Position numbers and translations under genes: made by a program | In this document: positions 51,359-60,053 of the stretch, piece by piece | How the letters are laid out: each line of letters begins with the position of its first letter | How positions within the stretch are numbered: position 1 is the first letter of the stretch | DNA from: Bacillota bacterium | GTDB taxonomy: Bacteria > Bacillota > UBA4882 > UBA8346 | Direction of reading: 5' to 3' | DNA: 64,000 bases | Assembly (NCBI GenBank): GCA_023426245.1 | Contig: JAFABB010000011.1 | Span: forward strand, 62,001 to 126,000 | Notes under the pieces: model-generated | Told to the model about the DNA's origin: nothing | The model's database searches: none | What the model saw: the letters and a program-made list of their open reading frames with translations, nothing else

Positions 51359-52252
51359 TTACCTCACTTTAGACTCACTGGATTTCTTTTCAAACTCTTT
51401 CATATTCCACATCATCAAAACCAAGCAACTGATTGCAATCAGATCAAATACGGGGAAAAGTACCATTTCAATTAAACTCACACGAACTCCCGCCCGGACC
51501 ATCCCGATCATCATGGCGATTATCGCTGTCAACAAGGTAATCCCCTTAATCGTTATCACCGGAGCCAATAGATACCCAAAGGATTTTCTCCGGATAAGCA
51601 ATAAGCCGGATAAAAAAGCCGCCGGAACCACAAATCCAAAATCCAAGGCTTGAATGACCAAAGTGGAATAATGCTCCAAACCGACAGGAACCGACCCTCT
51701 CATCAGGGATGGCATAATCCTGCCCAGCCACATCAGTCCGATGGTCACAGCAAGAAAAATTAAAAACCCGCCGATGAAATTTACCGGCATTTTGGGACTA
51801 AAATAAGCGCTCAAATCTATTTCGTCCCAGGACATCATGGTTAATGTAAAAGCGAAGAAACTAGCTCCCATCAGCAATACATATACCAAAAACAACGAAT
51901 TGTACATTACCAGAAATGAATAGGAGGCATAGGTGTACAGAAAATATCCTAAAATTCCATTCAGCAATAATCTGCCTTTAAGTGAACCCTTTCTTGCCAG
52001 GTATAACGCAATCATCAGGGCAGGGATACCTAAAACCAAAGTCACCCCATCCTGGGCTATTACTTGAGAAGCCCCGGATACAGAATCATACCGGTATAAG
52101 CCTTTACCGTAAATTTTGATGTTCTCGCCATGTAAAGAATGAAACTCATATTTTCCCGGCCCTTGATTGGAAAATATCCCCCAAACCGAAGCAGCCGTTG
52201 CAAAAATGACAATCAGTAAAACCAGTAAGCCGATGGCTTTTTTGAATTTCAT
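51359..52252 (-). CDS. Polytopic membrane protein of unknown function
   Basis: About 297 residues with seven or eight predicted membrane helices; one lies at the N-terminus, followed by an extracytoplasmic loop (HGENIKIYGKGLYRYDSVSG) and a cluster of helices. I do not recognise a family. ATG 52252 is nine bases from AGGAG; an earlier ATG at 52258 is too close. It is encoded within the DUF2089-SHOCT-DUF4097-YvlD group and ends four bases before the YvlD-like gene, so it probably belongs to the same envelope-stress response. Confidence 0.6.
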   Translation of the reverse strand: MKFKKAIGLLVLLIVIFATAASVWGIFSNQGPGKYEFHSLHGENIKIYGKGLYRYDSVSGASQVIAQDGVTLVLGIPALMIALYLARKGSLKGRLLLNGILGYFLYTYASYSFLVMYNSLFLVYVLLMGASFFAFTLTMMSWDEIDLSAYFSPKMPVNFIGGFLIFLAVTIGLMWLGRIMPSLMRGSVPVGLEHYSTLVIQALDFGFVVPAAFLSGLLLIRRKSFGYLLAPVITIKGITLLTAIIAMMIGMVRAGVRVSLIEMVLFPVFDLIAISCLVLMMWNMKEFEKKSSESKVR

Positions 52253-52277
52253 CGTCATTCTCTCCTGGAATTTTCAA

Positions 52278-52649
52278 TTAAAAGAATTCTACGGATACCG
52301 CTTGACGCTGAGACCCCTTTCCAACCTCCACCTCAACGAAGGAATATCTTCCGTATCTGCGTAACTCATTGATCATTTCACGGCACAGCTCCAATATTTG
52401 ACGAAGGGGCGGGATCTCATCCGCTGTTGGATTCCCTTTCCTGTTGCCATCAAGTCCCGCATCCAGATATTGAACATAAACGTGCTTTGGAATGAACTTT
52501 TGCGCAATCCAGAGCATATCGCCGATAATATCGAAAGTCTCATCAATCAAAAAGAGTGCCAGGGGCAATGTCATCCTAAATCCTCCGGAGCGAACCCGTA
52601 CCAACAAAAAAAAGCTACGGTACATTTTGAACGGTTTGCTAATCCACAT
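52278..52649 (-). CDS. Conserved hypothetical protein of the DUF2089 operon
   Basis: A 123-residue protein. The N-terminal half (KPFKMYRSFFLLVRVRSGGFRMTLPLALFLIDETFDIIGDML) has an amphipathic or membrane-touching character; the C-terminal half is soluble. It overlaps the SHOCT-domain gene by 11 bases, with AAGGTGG before the ATG, so translation is coupled. No family name recognised; its repeated place beside SHOCT/DUF4097 genes in other genomes is my recollection, not shown here. Confidence 0.55.
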   Translation of the reverse strand: MWISKPFKMYRSFFLLVRVRSGGFRMTLPLALFLIDETFDIIGDMLWIAQKFIPKHVYVQYLDAGLDGNRKGNPTADEIPPLRQILELCREMINELRRYGRYSFVEVEVGKGSQRQAVSVEFF

Positions 52650-53079
52650 AGACTTCCACCTTCACCTGGCCTTCTTTGGGATCATTGGCATCGATGTCCA
52701 CGATTTTCCCATCCACCAAACCCTGATTGATTTGTTCAACCAGTTCCTCGAAGTCGATTTGGTCCAAGTCAATTCCTTTCCGGTGCATTTCTTCCCTTGC
52801 CGCCTCCGGGATAACCCTGGTACCGAAATTGGCAAACTTGGAAGCCACTTTTAATAAGCCCAATGGCAAATTGACATTGACTTTGGTGTTGTTTTCGGTG
52901 TAAACGCGCACCCGTAAAAATCGATTGGCTAAATTAGGAGATACAGTTGCGGCGGCGGGTTTGTTTCGCCCTGCAGGTTCTTCAGTTTCTTCCAATGCTT
53001 TTAGCAATTCCAATCCTTCCGTAGCATTAATCTTTCCTTCCTGAATCATTTGAAGAATCTTCAGTTTTTCTTCACTCAT
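52639..53079 (-). CDS. SHOCT-like domain protein
   Basis: A 146-residue protein with an N-terminal SHOCT-like helical hairpin (EEKLKILQMIQEGKINATEGLELLKAL), nearly the same as the start of the next upstream gene product, and a C-terminal domain containing FLRVRVYTENNTKVNVNLPLGLLK and an acidic helix. Such short SHOCT-like hairpins occur in YvlB-type proteins and probably mediate oligomerisation. Located between the DUF4097 gene and the hypothetical gene in a five- or six-gene operon. Function unknown. Confidence 0.78.
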   Translation of the reverse strand: MSEEKLKILQMIQEGKINATEGLELLKALEETEEPAGRNKPAAATVSPNLANRFLRVRVYTENNTKVNVNLPLGLLKVASKFANFGTRVIPEAAREEMHRKGIDLDQIDFEELVEQINQGLVDGKIVDIDANDPKEGQVKVEVYVD

Positions 53080-53124
53080 TGTCTAACCTCTTTTCATAAT
53101 CATTTTATATTCATCTTCTATTCC

Positions 53125-53781
53125 TCAGTTGCGAAATATTTCGCCGCCTAAGGTTGTCCCGGCTACGTTGCCGGTCACATTGCGGAATTCCACATCAGCG
53201 CCCATGGTATGAACCCGGCCGTCGGCATTCGAGTCACGCAGCTCAATATCTCCACCGGCGGTAGTCAAGTTGAGACGGCCGTTAATATGTGAAAGCCGGA
53301 TATCGCCTCCAAGGGTCCTGCCGTTGATTTGACCGGAAACATCCCGGATGCGGATATCGCCCCCTGCGGTATAAATGGTCAAATCCCAATTATACGGCAC
53401 CTTGACTTCATAATCGCTGCTGCCTAAGGAAAAGATCTTGTACCGCTCGCCGGTCCACTTATGTTTTTGGAAAGCGCGGGAAGACTTGGGTTCATCAATG
53501 ATGATATCATTGCCATCCCAACCTCCCACACTGATATCGCCACCACCAATGAGAGTAACCTCCAGATGGTGGCAATCACCATTCCCCGACGATTTAAAGC
53601 CATTGCCTTGGCCATGTTCCGGACCTGGTCCACCGGTTGTTTGATTTGTCGTTGCATCATTTGTTAAAGTTTCATTTGCTCCCGCAGTTTCATCTAACGC
53701 GCCCAACAATTCCAATGTTTCTTCAGCGCTGATCTTCCCTTCCTTGAATAAATCAAGTATCCGCAACTTTTCTTCAGACAT
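53125..53781 (-). CDS. YvlB-like protein, SHOCT-like helix plus DUF4097 beta-helix
   Basis: About 218 residues from ATG 53781, which has AAGGAGGG nine bases upstream; an ATG at 53805 contains that site and is rejected. The N-terminus is the same SHOCT-like hairpin as in its neighbour (EEKLRILDLFKEGKISAEETLELLGAL). A Gly/Asn-rich linker follows. The C-terminal half is a beta-helix of DUF4097 type with repeated short strands (AGGDIRIRDVSG, LGGDIRLSHING, AGGDIELRDSNA, MGADVEFRNVTG). This is the YvlB architecture of Bacillus, linked to envelope stress. No signal peptide is seen. Confidence 0.83.
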   Translation of the reverse strand: MSEEKLRILDLFKEGKISAEETLELLGALDETAGANETLTNDATTNQTTGGPGPEHGQGNGFKSSGNGDCHHLEVTLIGGGDISVGGWDGNDIIIDEPKSSRAFQKHKWTGERYKIFSLGSSDYEVKVPYNWDLTIYTAGGDIRIRDVSGQINGRTLGGDIRLSHINGRLNLTTAGGDIELRDSNADGRVHTMGADVEFRNVTGNVAGTTLGGEIFRN

Positions 53782-53846
53782 TTGTCTGCAGCCCTCCTTA
53801 TGCATTTCGATCGGAGCTAATATTGATGGTAAATTGGATTAACGTA

Positions 53847-54248
53847 CTATTTCGTAGTCAGTTTTTTCAGTTGTTTCGCTGCTTCCTGAGGAGTTATTTC
53901 ACCACGTTCCAGTGAATCCAGCACGGCTTGCCGAGCTTGCCGTTCTTCCTTCTCTTCGGCAAGTTCCCCTGCATCCCGTTCAACCCGGTAACCTAAAGCT
54001 TCAATTGCCGCATCCAGCCGGTTGCGTACCGTGGGATAAGAAATTCCCAATTCTTTCTCAACATCTTTAATATTACCGCGGCATTTGATGAAAACCTCGA
54101 TAAAATCGCGCTGTTCGGCGGGAAGCCGGCAAAACTTACAGGTTGAAAACTCTCCTTCCAATTTGGTCCCGCATTTGGCACAGCTTAATTTGGTAACTGT
54201 CAATTCATTATTGCAAACCGGGCATTGACCCGGCGCTTTATAGCGCAT
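53847..54248 (-). CDS. DUF2089 zinc-ribbon helix-turn-helix regulator
   Basis: About 133 residues. A zinc ribbon begins the protein (CPVCNNELTVTKLSCAKCG). The middle holds a sigma-4-like helix-turn-helix (DVEKELGISYPTVRNRLDAAIEALGY). The tail LERGEITPQEAAKQLKKL resembles the SHOCT-like hairpins of the two genes downstream. ATG 54248 follows AAGGAA; the TTG at 54272 is less likely. It heads the operon, so it is probably its regulator. AT-rich palindromes upstream may be its sites. Confidence 0.85.
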   Translation of the reverse strand: MRYKAPGQCPVCNNELTVTKLSCAKCGTKLEGEFSTCKFCRLPAEQRDFIEVFIKCRGNIKDVEKELGISYPTVRNRLDAAIEALGYRVERDAGELAEEKEERQARQAVLDSLERGEITPQEAAKQLKKLTTK

Positions 54249-54341
54249 ACTCTTCCGTTCCTTTCCACCCAATAACCTTTGCTGTTAAATTATGTTCATA
54301 GTCTACTACAATAAATTAATTTCGTCAATCATCATTTTAAT

Positions 54342-54374
54342 AAAATTAATATATAGATTAATAATATTAATTTT
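54342..54374. promoter_or_regulatory. AT-rich inverted repeat upstream of the DUF2089 gene
   Basis: AAAATTAAT (54342-54350) and ATTAATTTT (54366-54374) are perfect 9-bp arms; another palindrome, AAATTAATTT, lies at 54313-54322. They sit 65-125 bases before the DUF2089 start and may be autoregulatory operators. AT-rich DNA gives such repeats by chance, so confidence is modest. Confidence 0.4.
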
Positions 54375-54387
54375 GGGATATAAAAAA

Positions 54388-54432
54388 GATTGCCGAAGCG
54401 CCATTCCAAAGACAGGGCACCAACCGGCAATC
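54388..54432 (-). terminator. Minus-strand terminator without a gene to end
   Basis: GATTGCCG (54388-54395) pairs with CGGCAATC (54425-54432); on the minus strand the stem is followed by TTTTTTA. No intact minus-strand gene lies directly before it (the EamA remnant is on the plus strand), so it may be a leftover or the end of an antisense transcript. Confidence 0.6.
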
Positions 54433-54453
54433 AAAGCTTAGGTCCATAAACTG

Positions 54454-55290
54454 ATGGGTCATTGCGGTAAAGTCGGTACTGGCGGAAATTCCGGAGCGCG
54501 CGCATTTCTAGTGACTCGTTTTACTATAGCCGTAGCAATCCTTTTTTTGTATTTCCTCGTTACCAAGGAGGGAATCCGATCGAATGCTCCGATATTGGAA
54601 AAGTATTGTGCCTGGGTGTTCTTGGAGAGGCATTTATAATATTTTATGGACCATAGGCATTCACCTGACAACCGCATCCAACGTCGCCCTAATCATTTCA
54701 ACCTCGCCTCTTTTTGCACAGCTCTATATGCAGCTGATTCATAAAGAAGAAATCGGATTCAAACGTTGGATATTTACTTTCCTGTCTTTTTATGGAGTTT
54801 TCCTGATGATCAGTCAATCAACCGGTACGAATTTTAATTTCAATTTACGTTTTTTTGTAAGGAATCTGATAGTATTCGTAAGCGCTTTACTGTTTGCCGC
54901 TTATACGCTTTTTTCCAAACATTACTCAGCCATTATTCCCCGGTTAAGCTCAATGCTTTGACTATGGCTTCAGGATTGCCATTATTGATTATTTATTGCG
55001 CCTTGAATGGCTCCCGAGTCCCAGTTCAGGTTTCCTGGATCACTTCTGGTAAAATGTTTTATATCATTGTCTTGGGTACAGTGGCAGCTTATATCTGCTG
55101 GTATACAGGAATTAAAAAAACAGGCCCGGTAAAAGTGATTCTCTTTCACTATATCGTGCCTGTTTTCAGTATGATGTTAGGGGTCCTGTTCTTACGGGAA
55201 CCGATGAACCGGTTTCAGGTGTTCGGCGGCATTTTGACGCTTGGTGGTATTATTGCAGCCAAATTAAAATCATCACCTATGAGAACTTAA
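54454..55290 (+). pseudogene. EamA/DMT-family transporter gene with several frame breaks
   Basis: Pieces of one ten-helix metabolite exporter are spread over all three frames: TRFTIAVAILFLYFLVTKEG (first), DIGKVLCLGVLGEAF (second), YNILWTIGIHLTTASNVALI to HYSAIIPRLSSM (third), then ALTMASGLPLLIIYCAL to GILTLGGIIAAKLKSS. At least three single-base shifts, around 54570-54600, 54634-54640 and 54945-54955, are needed, and the beginning lacks a start codon and first helix. So this is a decayed gene rather than one error. Confidence 0.85.
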
Positions 55291-55553
55291 ATGCTTTCAA
55301 TCCAAAAATATTGATGATGATCGTATTCTTCTTCCGGATTTCCCTCGCTAAACCGGTTCAGTTTGTATTCTTTTCCCTCGGAATTGGTGATAACTTTCCC
55401 GATTAATTCGCTTTTATCAATTTCCGGTATCTCCGGAATCTTACCGGACCACTTTTCTTCTAACCCCTCCGTTTCCACAAATCTCGCGCCAAATCGAACC
55501 GCGCTGTGATCGCTCTCGAGTTTGAATACATCCCGGTGAATACTGTTTGGCAT
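55287..55553 (-). CDS. Hypothetical soluble protein
   Basis: An 88-residue charged protein from ATG 55553, preceded by AAGGGAGAAG; an earlier in-frame ATG at 55574 is less likely. The sequence (KLESDHSAVRFGARFVETEG, LIGKVITNSEGKEYKLNRFSEG, DHHQYFWIESI) looks like a real protein, but no family was recognised. The stop overlaps the end of the EamA pseudogene by four bases. Followed toward 55842 by about 270 bases without a supported gene. Confidence 0.55.
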   Translation of the reverse strand: MPNSIHRDVFKLESDHSAVRFGARFVETEGLEEKWSGKIPEIPEIDKSELIGKVITNSEGKEYKLNRFSEGNPEEEYDHHQYFWIESI

Positions 55554-55842
55554 TGCTCTTCTCCCTTTCAACAATTTCTTATCATGACCAAAATCATCTC
55601 CATAACCTCATCCATAGCATCTGCGAAGTAAAAAAAAATACGCTGGAAAGAAGCGGTTGTCTTTTCCAACTGGGTCAGTTTTGGATTGAACAAGAAATTT
55701 TTTCAAGAGACCGTTGAACTCTTCATGAGTTATGCCCGGGATTCAAAAAACGGAATATTCCTTACCCTGTTCCATGGGAAGATGAAAATCCCCGGCTTTT
55801 ATTCTATTGAGTTCGAAACCGGCGATATAAAGCTTTTATTGT

Positions 55843-57195
55843 TCAGTTTCTCTCGTCAACCGGAATATACTTTGAAGGCGGTACGATGCTTTTATAAGCA
55901 GGCCGAATAATTCTCCCGCAACTGGTGATCTCCTCAATCCGGTGAGCCGACCATCCGACAATCCTTGAGATCGCGAAAATCGCCGTATATAACTCCTGGG
56001 GAATGTTGAGCATCTGATAGACAAAGCCGGAATATAAATCCACATTGGCGCAAATAGCTTTCGCATCTCCCTTTATCTCAGCCATAACATCCGGAGTAAG
56101 TCTTTCCACCGCGTCAATTAACATAAATTCATCCAATATGCCCTTCTCTTCCGCCAGTTTACGGGCACTCCGTTTCAAAAGAACCGCCCGCGGGTCGGAA
56201 AGGGTGTAAATGGCGTGGCCCATGCCGTAAATTAGACCGCTTCGGTCTCCGGCTTCCTTATTTAAAATTTTCACGAGATAAGTCCGGACTTCCTCATCCT
56301 CCTGCCAGTTGTTAACGTGAGCTTTAATGTCGCTAAACATCGAAACCACTTTGGAATTGGCGCCGCCGTGCTTGGGACCTTTTAGGGAACCAATTGCCGC
56401 GGCAATGGCTGAATAGGTATCCGTTCCCGTTGAAGACAGCAGTCGGGAGGCGAAAGCGGAATTATTTCCCCCACCGTGTTCGGCGTGGAGTATCAGGGCA
56501 AGATCCATTAATCTGGCTTCTGCCATCGAATAGCTTTTGGTGGGACGGATGGTCCGTAAAAAATTTTCGGCAGTCGACAGGTTTTCCTTGGGAAAATGAA
56601 TGTACATACTTTCCATGTCATAATAGCGTTTTTTGACTTGAAAGGCATGCGCCACGATGATTGGAAAACGGGCTATTAACTCCATGCTTTGACGCAAAAC
56701 ATTTTCCAAAGACGTATCGTCGGGATTTCCATCATAAGAATAAAGAGCCAGCGTCGCTTGAGCGAGTTTGTTCATAACATCTTTGCTGGGTGCCTTGATC
56801 AGCATATCTTCGGTAAAATTTTCCGGTAAATGCCGGAGTTCACCCAATATATCGAGAAACTCATTCAATTGGGACTTCGTCGGCAGACAGCCAAACAGCA
56901 ACAGAAAGGCCACTTCCTCAAAGCCGAACCGGTTTTCATTTTCGCAACTGGTGACGATTTCTTCGACATCAATGCCGCGGTAGGTCAATTTGCCTTCCAC
57001 CGGCATCTTTTCACCTTCGTTCAGCAAATAACCGTGAACATTTCCAATCAGGGTAACCCCCGCTACTACTCCCGTTCCATCGGAATTCCGGAGTCCCCTT
57101 TTAATCTTATCATTATCATAACTTTGCGGATTGATTTGATTATGGGCTAAATAGAGTTGACACAAATTACGAATAAAAGCAGGATTATTTTCCAT
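55843..57195 (-). CDS. gltA: Citrate synthase
   Basis: Cytoplasmic enzyme of 450 residues condensing acetyl-CoA with oxaloacetate; a 2-methylcitrate synthase role is possible from family relations. Catalytic residues are in place: His in LILHAEHGGGNNSAF, His in YGMGHAIYTLSDPRA, and Asp in CANVDLYSGFVYQML. SLKGPKHGGAN and YRGIDVEEIV are typical. Length is normal for the dimeric form with an N-terminal helix. It stands alone; an unannotated AT-rich stretch separates it from the divergent C45 hydrolase gene. Confidence 0.93.
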   Translation of the reverse strand: MENNPAFIRNLCQLYLAHNQINPQSYDNDKIKRGLRNSDGTGVVAGVTLIGNVHGYLLNEGEKMPVEGKLTYRGIDVEEIVTSCENENRFGFEEVAFLLLFGCLPTKSQLNEFLDILGELRHLPENFTEDMLIKAPSKDVMNKLAQATLALYSYDGNPDDTSLENVLRQSMELIARFPIIVAHAFQVKKRYYDMESMYIHFPKENLSTAENFLRTIRPTKSYSMAEARLMDLALILHAEHGGGNNSAFASRLLSSTGTDTYSAIAAAIGSLKGPKHGGANSKVVSMFSDIKAHVNNWQEDEEVRTYLVKILNKEAGDRSGLIYGMGHAIYTLSDPRAVLLKRSARKLAEEKGILDEFMLIDAVERLTPDVMAEIKGDAKAICANVDLYSGFVYQMLNIPQELYTAIFAISRIVGWSAHRIEEITSCGRIIRPAYKSIVPPSKYIPVDERN

Positions 57196-57365
57196 TATTC
57201 TTCACCAGCCTTATTTTTAAAATATAGTTCATTCGATTGGCAACGCTGAAATCCTTTTATATATCGTAACAAAAAAATTACTAAATAAATATCCTTATGA
57301 CCAAATATTTTTATTTTGAATATCATGGAATATCTTCCAAGTTTCCATCAGAAAGGTGGTTCACC

Positions 57366-58694
57366 ATGAACGAATCCCAAAAACACCTGCAAAACGCCTT
57401 CCGTTTCGAAAAAAACGGCTGGGTCCAGCTTCACATTGAAGGAGATCCTTATGAACGAGGTTATCAACATGGCTATTTACTGGCTCCAGAAATCGGAAGC
57501 GTTTTAGGAACCCTCAAACATATTACACTGTATAATACCGGTAAAGAATGGACTTTCTTCGTTGATGCCGCGGATCAAATATTTACTCCTCATATTGATA
57601 ATGAGTTTATTGAGGAAATGTGTGGTATTGCAGATGGAGCTGTTGCTGCCGGCATTGGGACTTCTTTTGAGGAAATCCTGGCATGGAACGGTTATATGGA
57701 ATTGGTTAATTACTGGTGGCCCAAAGCCCAAAAAAAATGGGAGGATAATTCGGAGAAACAGCATTGCAGCGCCTTTATCGCTACCGGTGCAGCCACTCGG
57801 ACCCATGGTATTGTGATGGCTCATAACTCATGGGATCAGTTCGTTATCGGTCAACATATGAATATCATCCTGGATATTGCGCCTTCCGAAGGCTCCCGAA
57901 TGTTCATGCAGTCGGGACCGGGTTATATCGATAGTTTCACCGATTTTTTTATTACCGGAGCGGGAATCATCGGCACTGAAACCACCATTGCGGGATTCAA
58001 ACATTTTAAAGAAGATGCGGCACCCGAATTTTTCAGAGTTCGTAAAGCCATGCAATATGGACAGGATATCGACAATTGGGTCAAGTTGATGGAAGAAAAC
58101 AACAATGGGGGGTATGCCAACAGCTGGTTGTTGGGAGACATTAAAACGAATGAAATTGCCCGTTTCGAACAGGGGCTTAAATTTACTAATCTAAGCAAAA
58201 CCAAAAATGGATGTTATTGTGGATTCAATGCACCCGAAGATCCCCGCATCCGGAACCTGGAGTGCAGTTCCACCGGATACCTGGATATCCGTAGTACGGG
58301 CGCACGAAGAGTGCGTTGGGAAAGGCTAATGAAGGATAATTATGGTAAAATCGATACCGATATTGCCGCTGGAATGTTATCCGATCACTGCGATATATAT
58401 TGGAAGTTAGCAAACCATCCCAGTATGCGCACAATTTGCGGCCATGCCGATGTGGATCCCGCCGAACTCACAGGGATGTCCGGAACACCACCTTTTCGTC
58501 CCTCCGGGGCTTTCGATGGTAAAGTGACCTGCAGTGAACTGGCCAAAGATTTTGGTTTTTGGGCCCGCTTCGGCCGAGCCTGTGGAGAGCCGTTCGACGC
58601 CGAGAAATTTTTAAACAGAAACCCCCAATGGGATTGGTTGCGTGGTTATTTAAAAGACCGGCCCACCCAGGCTTGGACTTTATTTAAGGCATAG
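57366..58694 (+). CDS. C45/phospholipase B-like autoprocessing hydrolase
   Basis: A 442-residue protein of the NTN-hydrolase superfamily like acyl-CoA:6-APA acyltransferase and phospholipase B-like hydrolases. The expected nucleophile Cys lies in EKQHCSAFIATGAATRTHG, followed by IVMAHNSWDQFVIGQHM. Before it, the pro-segment carries GDPYERGYQHGYLLAPEI and ADGAVAAGIGTSFEEILAWN. The Cys would become the N-terminus after self-cleavage. No signal peptide is visible. AAAGGTGG lies before ATG 57366; an in-frame ATG at 57297 is upstream. Natural substrate unknown: amides, esters or lipids. Confidence 0.82.
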   Translation: MNESQKHLQNAFRFEKNGWVQLHIEGDPYERGYQHGYLLAPEIGSVLGTLKHITLYNTGKEWTFFVDAADQIFTPHIDNEFIEEMCGIADGAVAAGIGTSFEEILAWNGYMELVNYWWPKAQKKWEDNSEKQHCSAFIATGAATRTHGIVMAHNSWDQFVIGQHMNIILDIAPSEGSRMFMQSGPGYIDSFTDFFITGAGIIGTETTIAGFKHFKEDAAPEFFRVRKAMQYGQDIDNWVKLMEENNNGGYANSWLLGDIKTNEIARFEQGLKFTNLSKTKNGCYCGFNAPEDPRIRNLECSSTGYLDIRSTGARRVRWERLMKDNYGKIDTDIAAGMLSDHCDIYWKLANHPSMRTICGHADVDPAELTGMSGTPPFRPSGAFDGKVTCSELAKDFGFWARFGRACGEPFDAEKFLNRNPQWDWLRGYLKDRPTQAWTLFKA

Positions 58695-58815
58695 GAGGTA
58701 GGTTTAAGGATCGTGCAATTGATCCAAATCACCGTGCCACTCCGTAAAAATAGAACAACAATTTTACCTAGGACTGATCGCGTTCAAAAATCAATGGAAG
58801 GTAATTTAAAGCCAT

Positions 58816-59445
58816 TCAAAAGTATGTTACAATCGTAACGGTAATTCCCTTTGAATTCCAAGAAGGGTTATGTTCCGTAGCCTTGAAATCCGTTTTGAAA
58901 TCATGCCATTCCCATTGCCCGTTTGAAACATGCATGATTTTGTAACCGATATTCAATACGGTCTGTTCTCCGATTAGGCAACTTAATTTGGGTCCAAACT
59001 GCCACATAAAATCATAAAAATCTCCATTGGTAGGGAAATCCTTGTTCCAAAAGATCACGGCTCCACTCATATCCAAAGAAAGTTCTATGACATCCCCTCC
59101 GCTGTAACCCAAAAAGTTCATTCCCATTAACCGCAGTCGGATCAGACCACTTGGCCCAATACCCCAAGCATCGCAGGTACTATAAACACCCCTGCGGGTC
59201 ATATCTCCCCAGGCTCGGGTAACGGTTAATCCGCTATGAACCGATACAAAGTCATCGGCATAATTTACTTTTTGGAGATTGAGAGATACGGTCTTAATAT
59301 CACGGTCCTTTTCGTGGAGAGGAGCGAAATATTCCAGTTCGGCCTCGGGTTGGGTATCACGGTTTTCCAGATAGCCATAAGTGTTTGCCGGAACGACGAT
59401 TAATAAAATCATTGCAGTGAATATCAGTAGACAGATTTTTCCCAT
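58816..59445 (-). CDS. PagL-like (lipid A deacylase) outer-membrane barrel protein
   Basis: About 209 residues from ATG 59445, with GGAG upstream. The signal peptide is about 1-24 (MGKICLLIFTAMILLIVVPA). Alternating strands follow. The C-terminal motif MHVSNGQ, then NPSWNSKGITVTIVTYF, matches the lipid A 3-O-deacylase/acyloxyacyl hydrolase pattern HxSN...NP...G. H172 and S174 would be catalytic; an acidic residue stands 14 after the His. The last residue is Phe, as in barrel proteins inserted by BamA. If real, it means an outer membrane with lipid A-like lipid. It could also be a diverged relative with another role. Confidence 0.6.
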   Translation of the reverse strand: MGKICLLIFTAMILLIVVPANTYGYLENRDTQPEAELEYFAPLHEKDRDIKTVSLNLQKVNYADDFVSVHSGLTVTRAWGDMTRRGVYSTCDAWGIGPSGLIRLRLMGMNFLGYSGGDVIELSLDMSGAVIFWNKDFPTNGDFYDFMWQFGPKLSCLIGEQTVLNIGYKIMHVSNGQWEWHDFKTDFKATEHNPSWNSKGITVTIVTYF

Positions 59446-59978
59446 TGTCGGTACTCCGTTACATAAGATAATCTTTCTAGATTTTGATTTCAAAAACTGG
59501 ACTCATTTTATCACACCCATATGGTAAATTCATGTTTCATTCCCTATTGTTTACACTTTTTTAACAAGGGGGGAACCCTCATAGGGTTTGTTACGGGATT
59601 GATTCGTTGAATGAGCGTCTCTTCTCAGTCGCAGAATTTATTCTATCATCTTCCCGGATTGCCCGAATATATCTTGATTTGAGCCTGAAATGCCGAAATA
59701 TTGCTATCATGGATTGCCTCGGACTTTGCATTGACTCCAATACCATTTGGGGAATATATAGGAGAATACCAATAACAAAGGGTTGCCGATACTACTATAA
59801 ATGTTTCCAGCAATCCAAAAAATTATAGGCACCGGGAAAACCGCAGTTTGAAATGAGCACCCTTTTCCTGGTTATTTTCCGCCCACGTCACGGATCATGG
59901 AAATAACGCCCATCCTGTGGTTGAATTGCCGGTGTTAATATATAAAATTAATTATATTTCAAGTAAAATTAAAAATAA
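59446..59978. other. Intergenic stretch between the PagL-like and PL11 genes
   Basis: About 530 bases of AT-rich DNA without a supported gene. A plus-strand frame at 59607-59828 has no ribosome binding site and no recognisable sequence. It ends at the PL11 terminator. Confidence 0.35.
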
Positions 59979-60007
59979 ACGTGGCTAAGTTGATTCCTTA
60001 ACCACGT
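59979..60007 (-). terminator. Terminator of the rhamnogalacturonan lyase gene
   Basis: ACGTGG-C-TAAG (59979-59989) pairs with CTTA-A-CCACGT (59997-60007). On the minus strand it is followed by TTTATTTTTAATTTT. It lies about 47 bases after the lyase stop. Confidence 0.8.
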
Positions 60008-60053
60008 CAAAATTGTACCGTTTTTGGGATTCTTTTATCCAAGTTATTTTGAA

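Noticed and set aside
55686..55910. Plus-strand 74-codon frame converging into citrate synthase
   Set aside because: Overlaps the coding end of the citrate synthase gene and has no ribosome binding site or family.
59607..59828. Plus-strand 73-codon frame
   Set aside because: No ribosome binding site, unusual residue content and no recognisable similarity.
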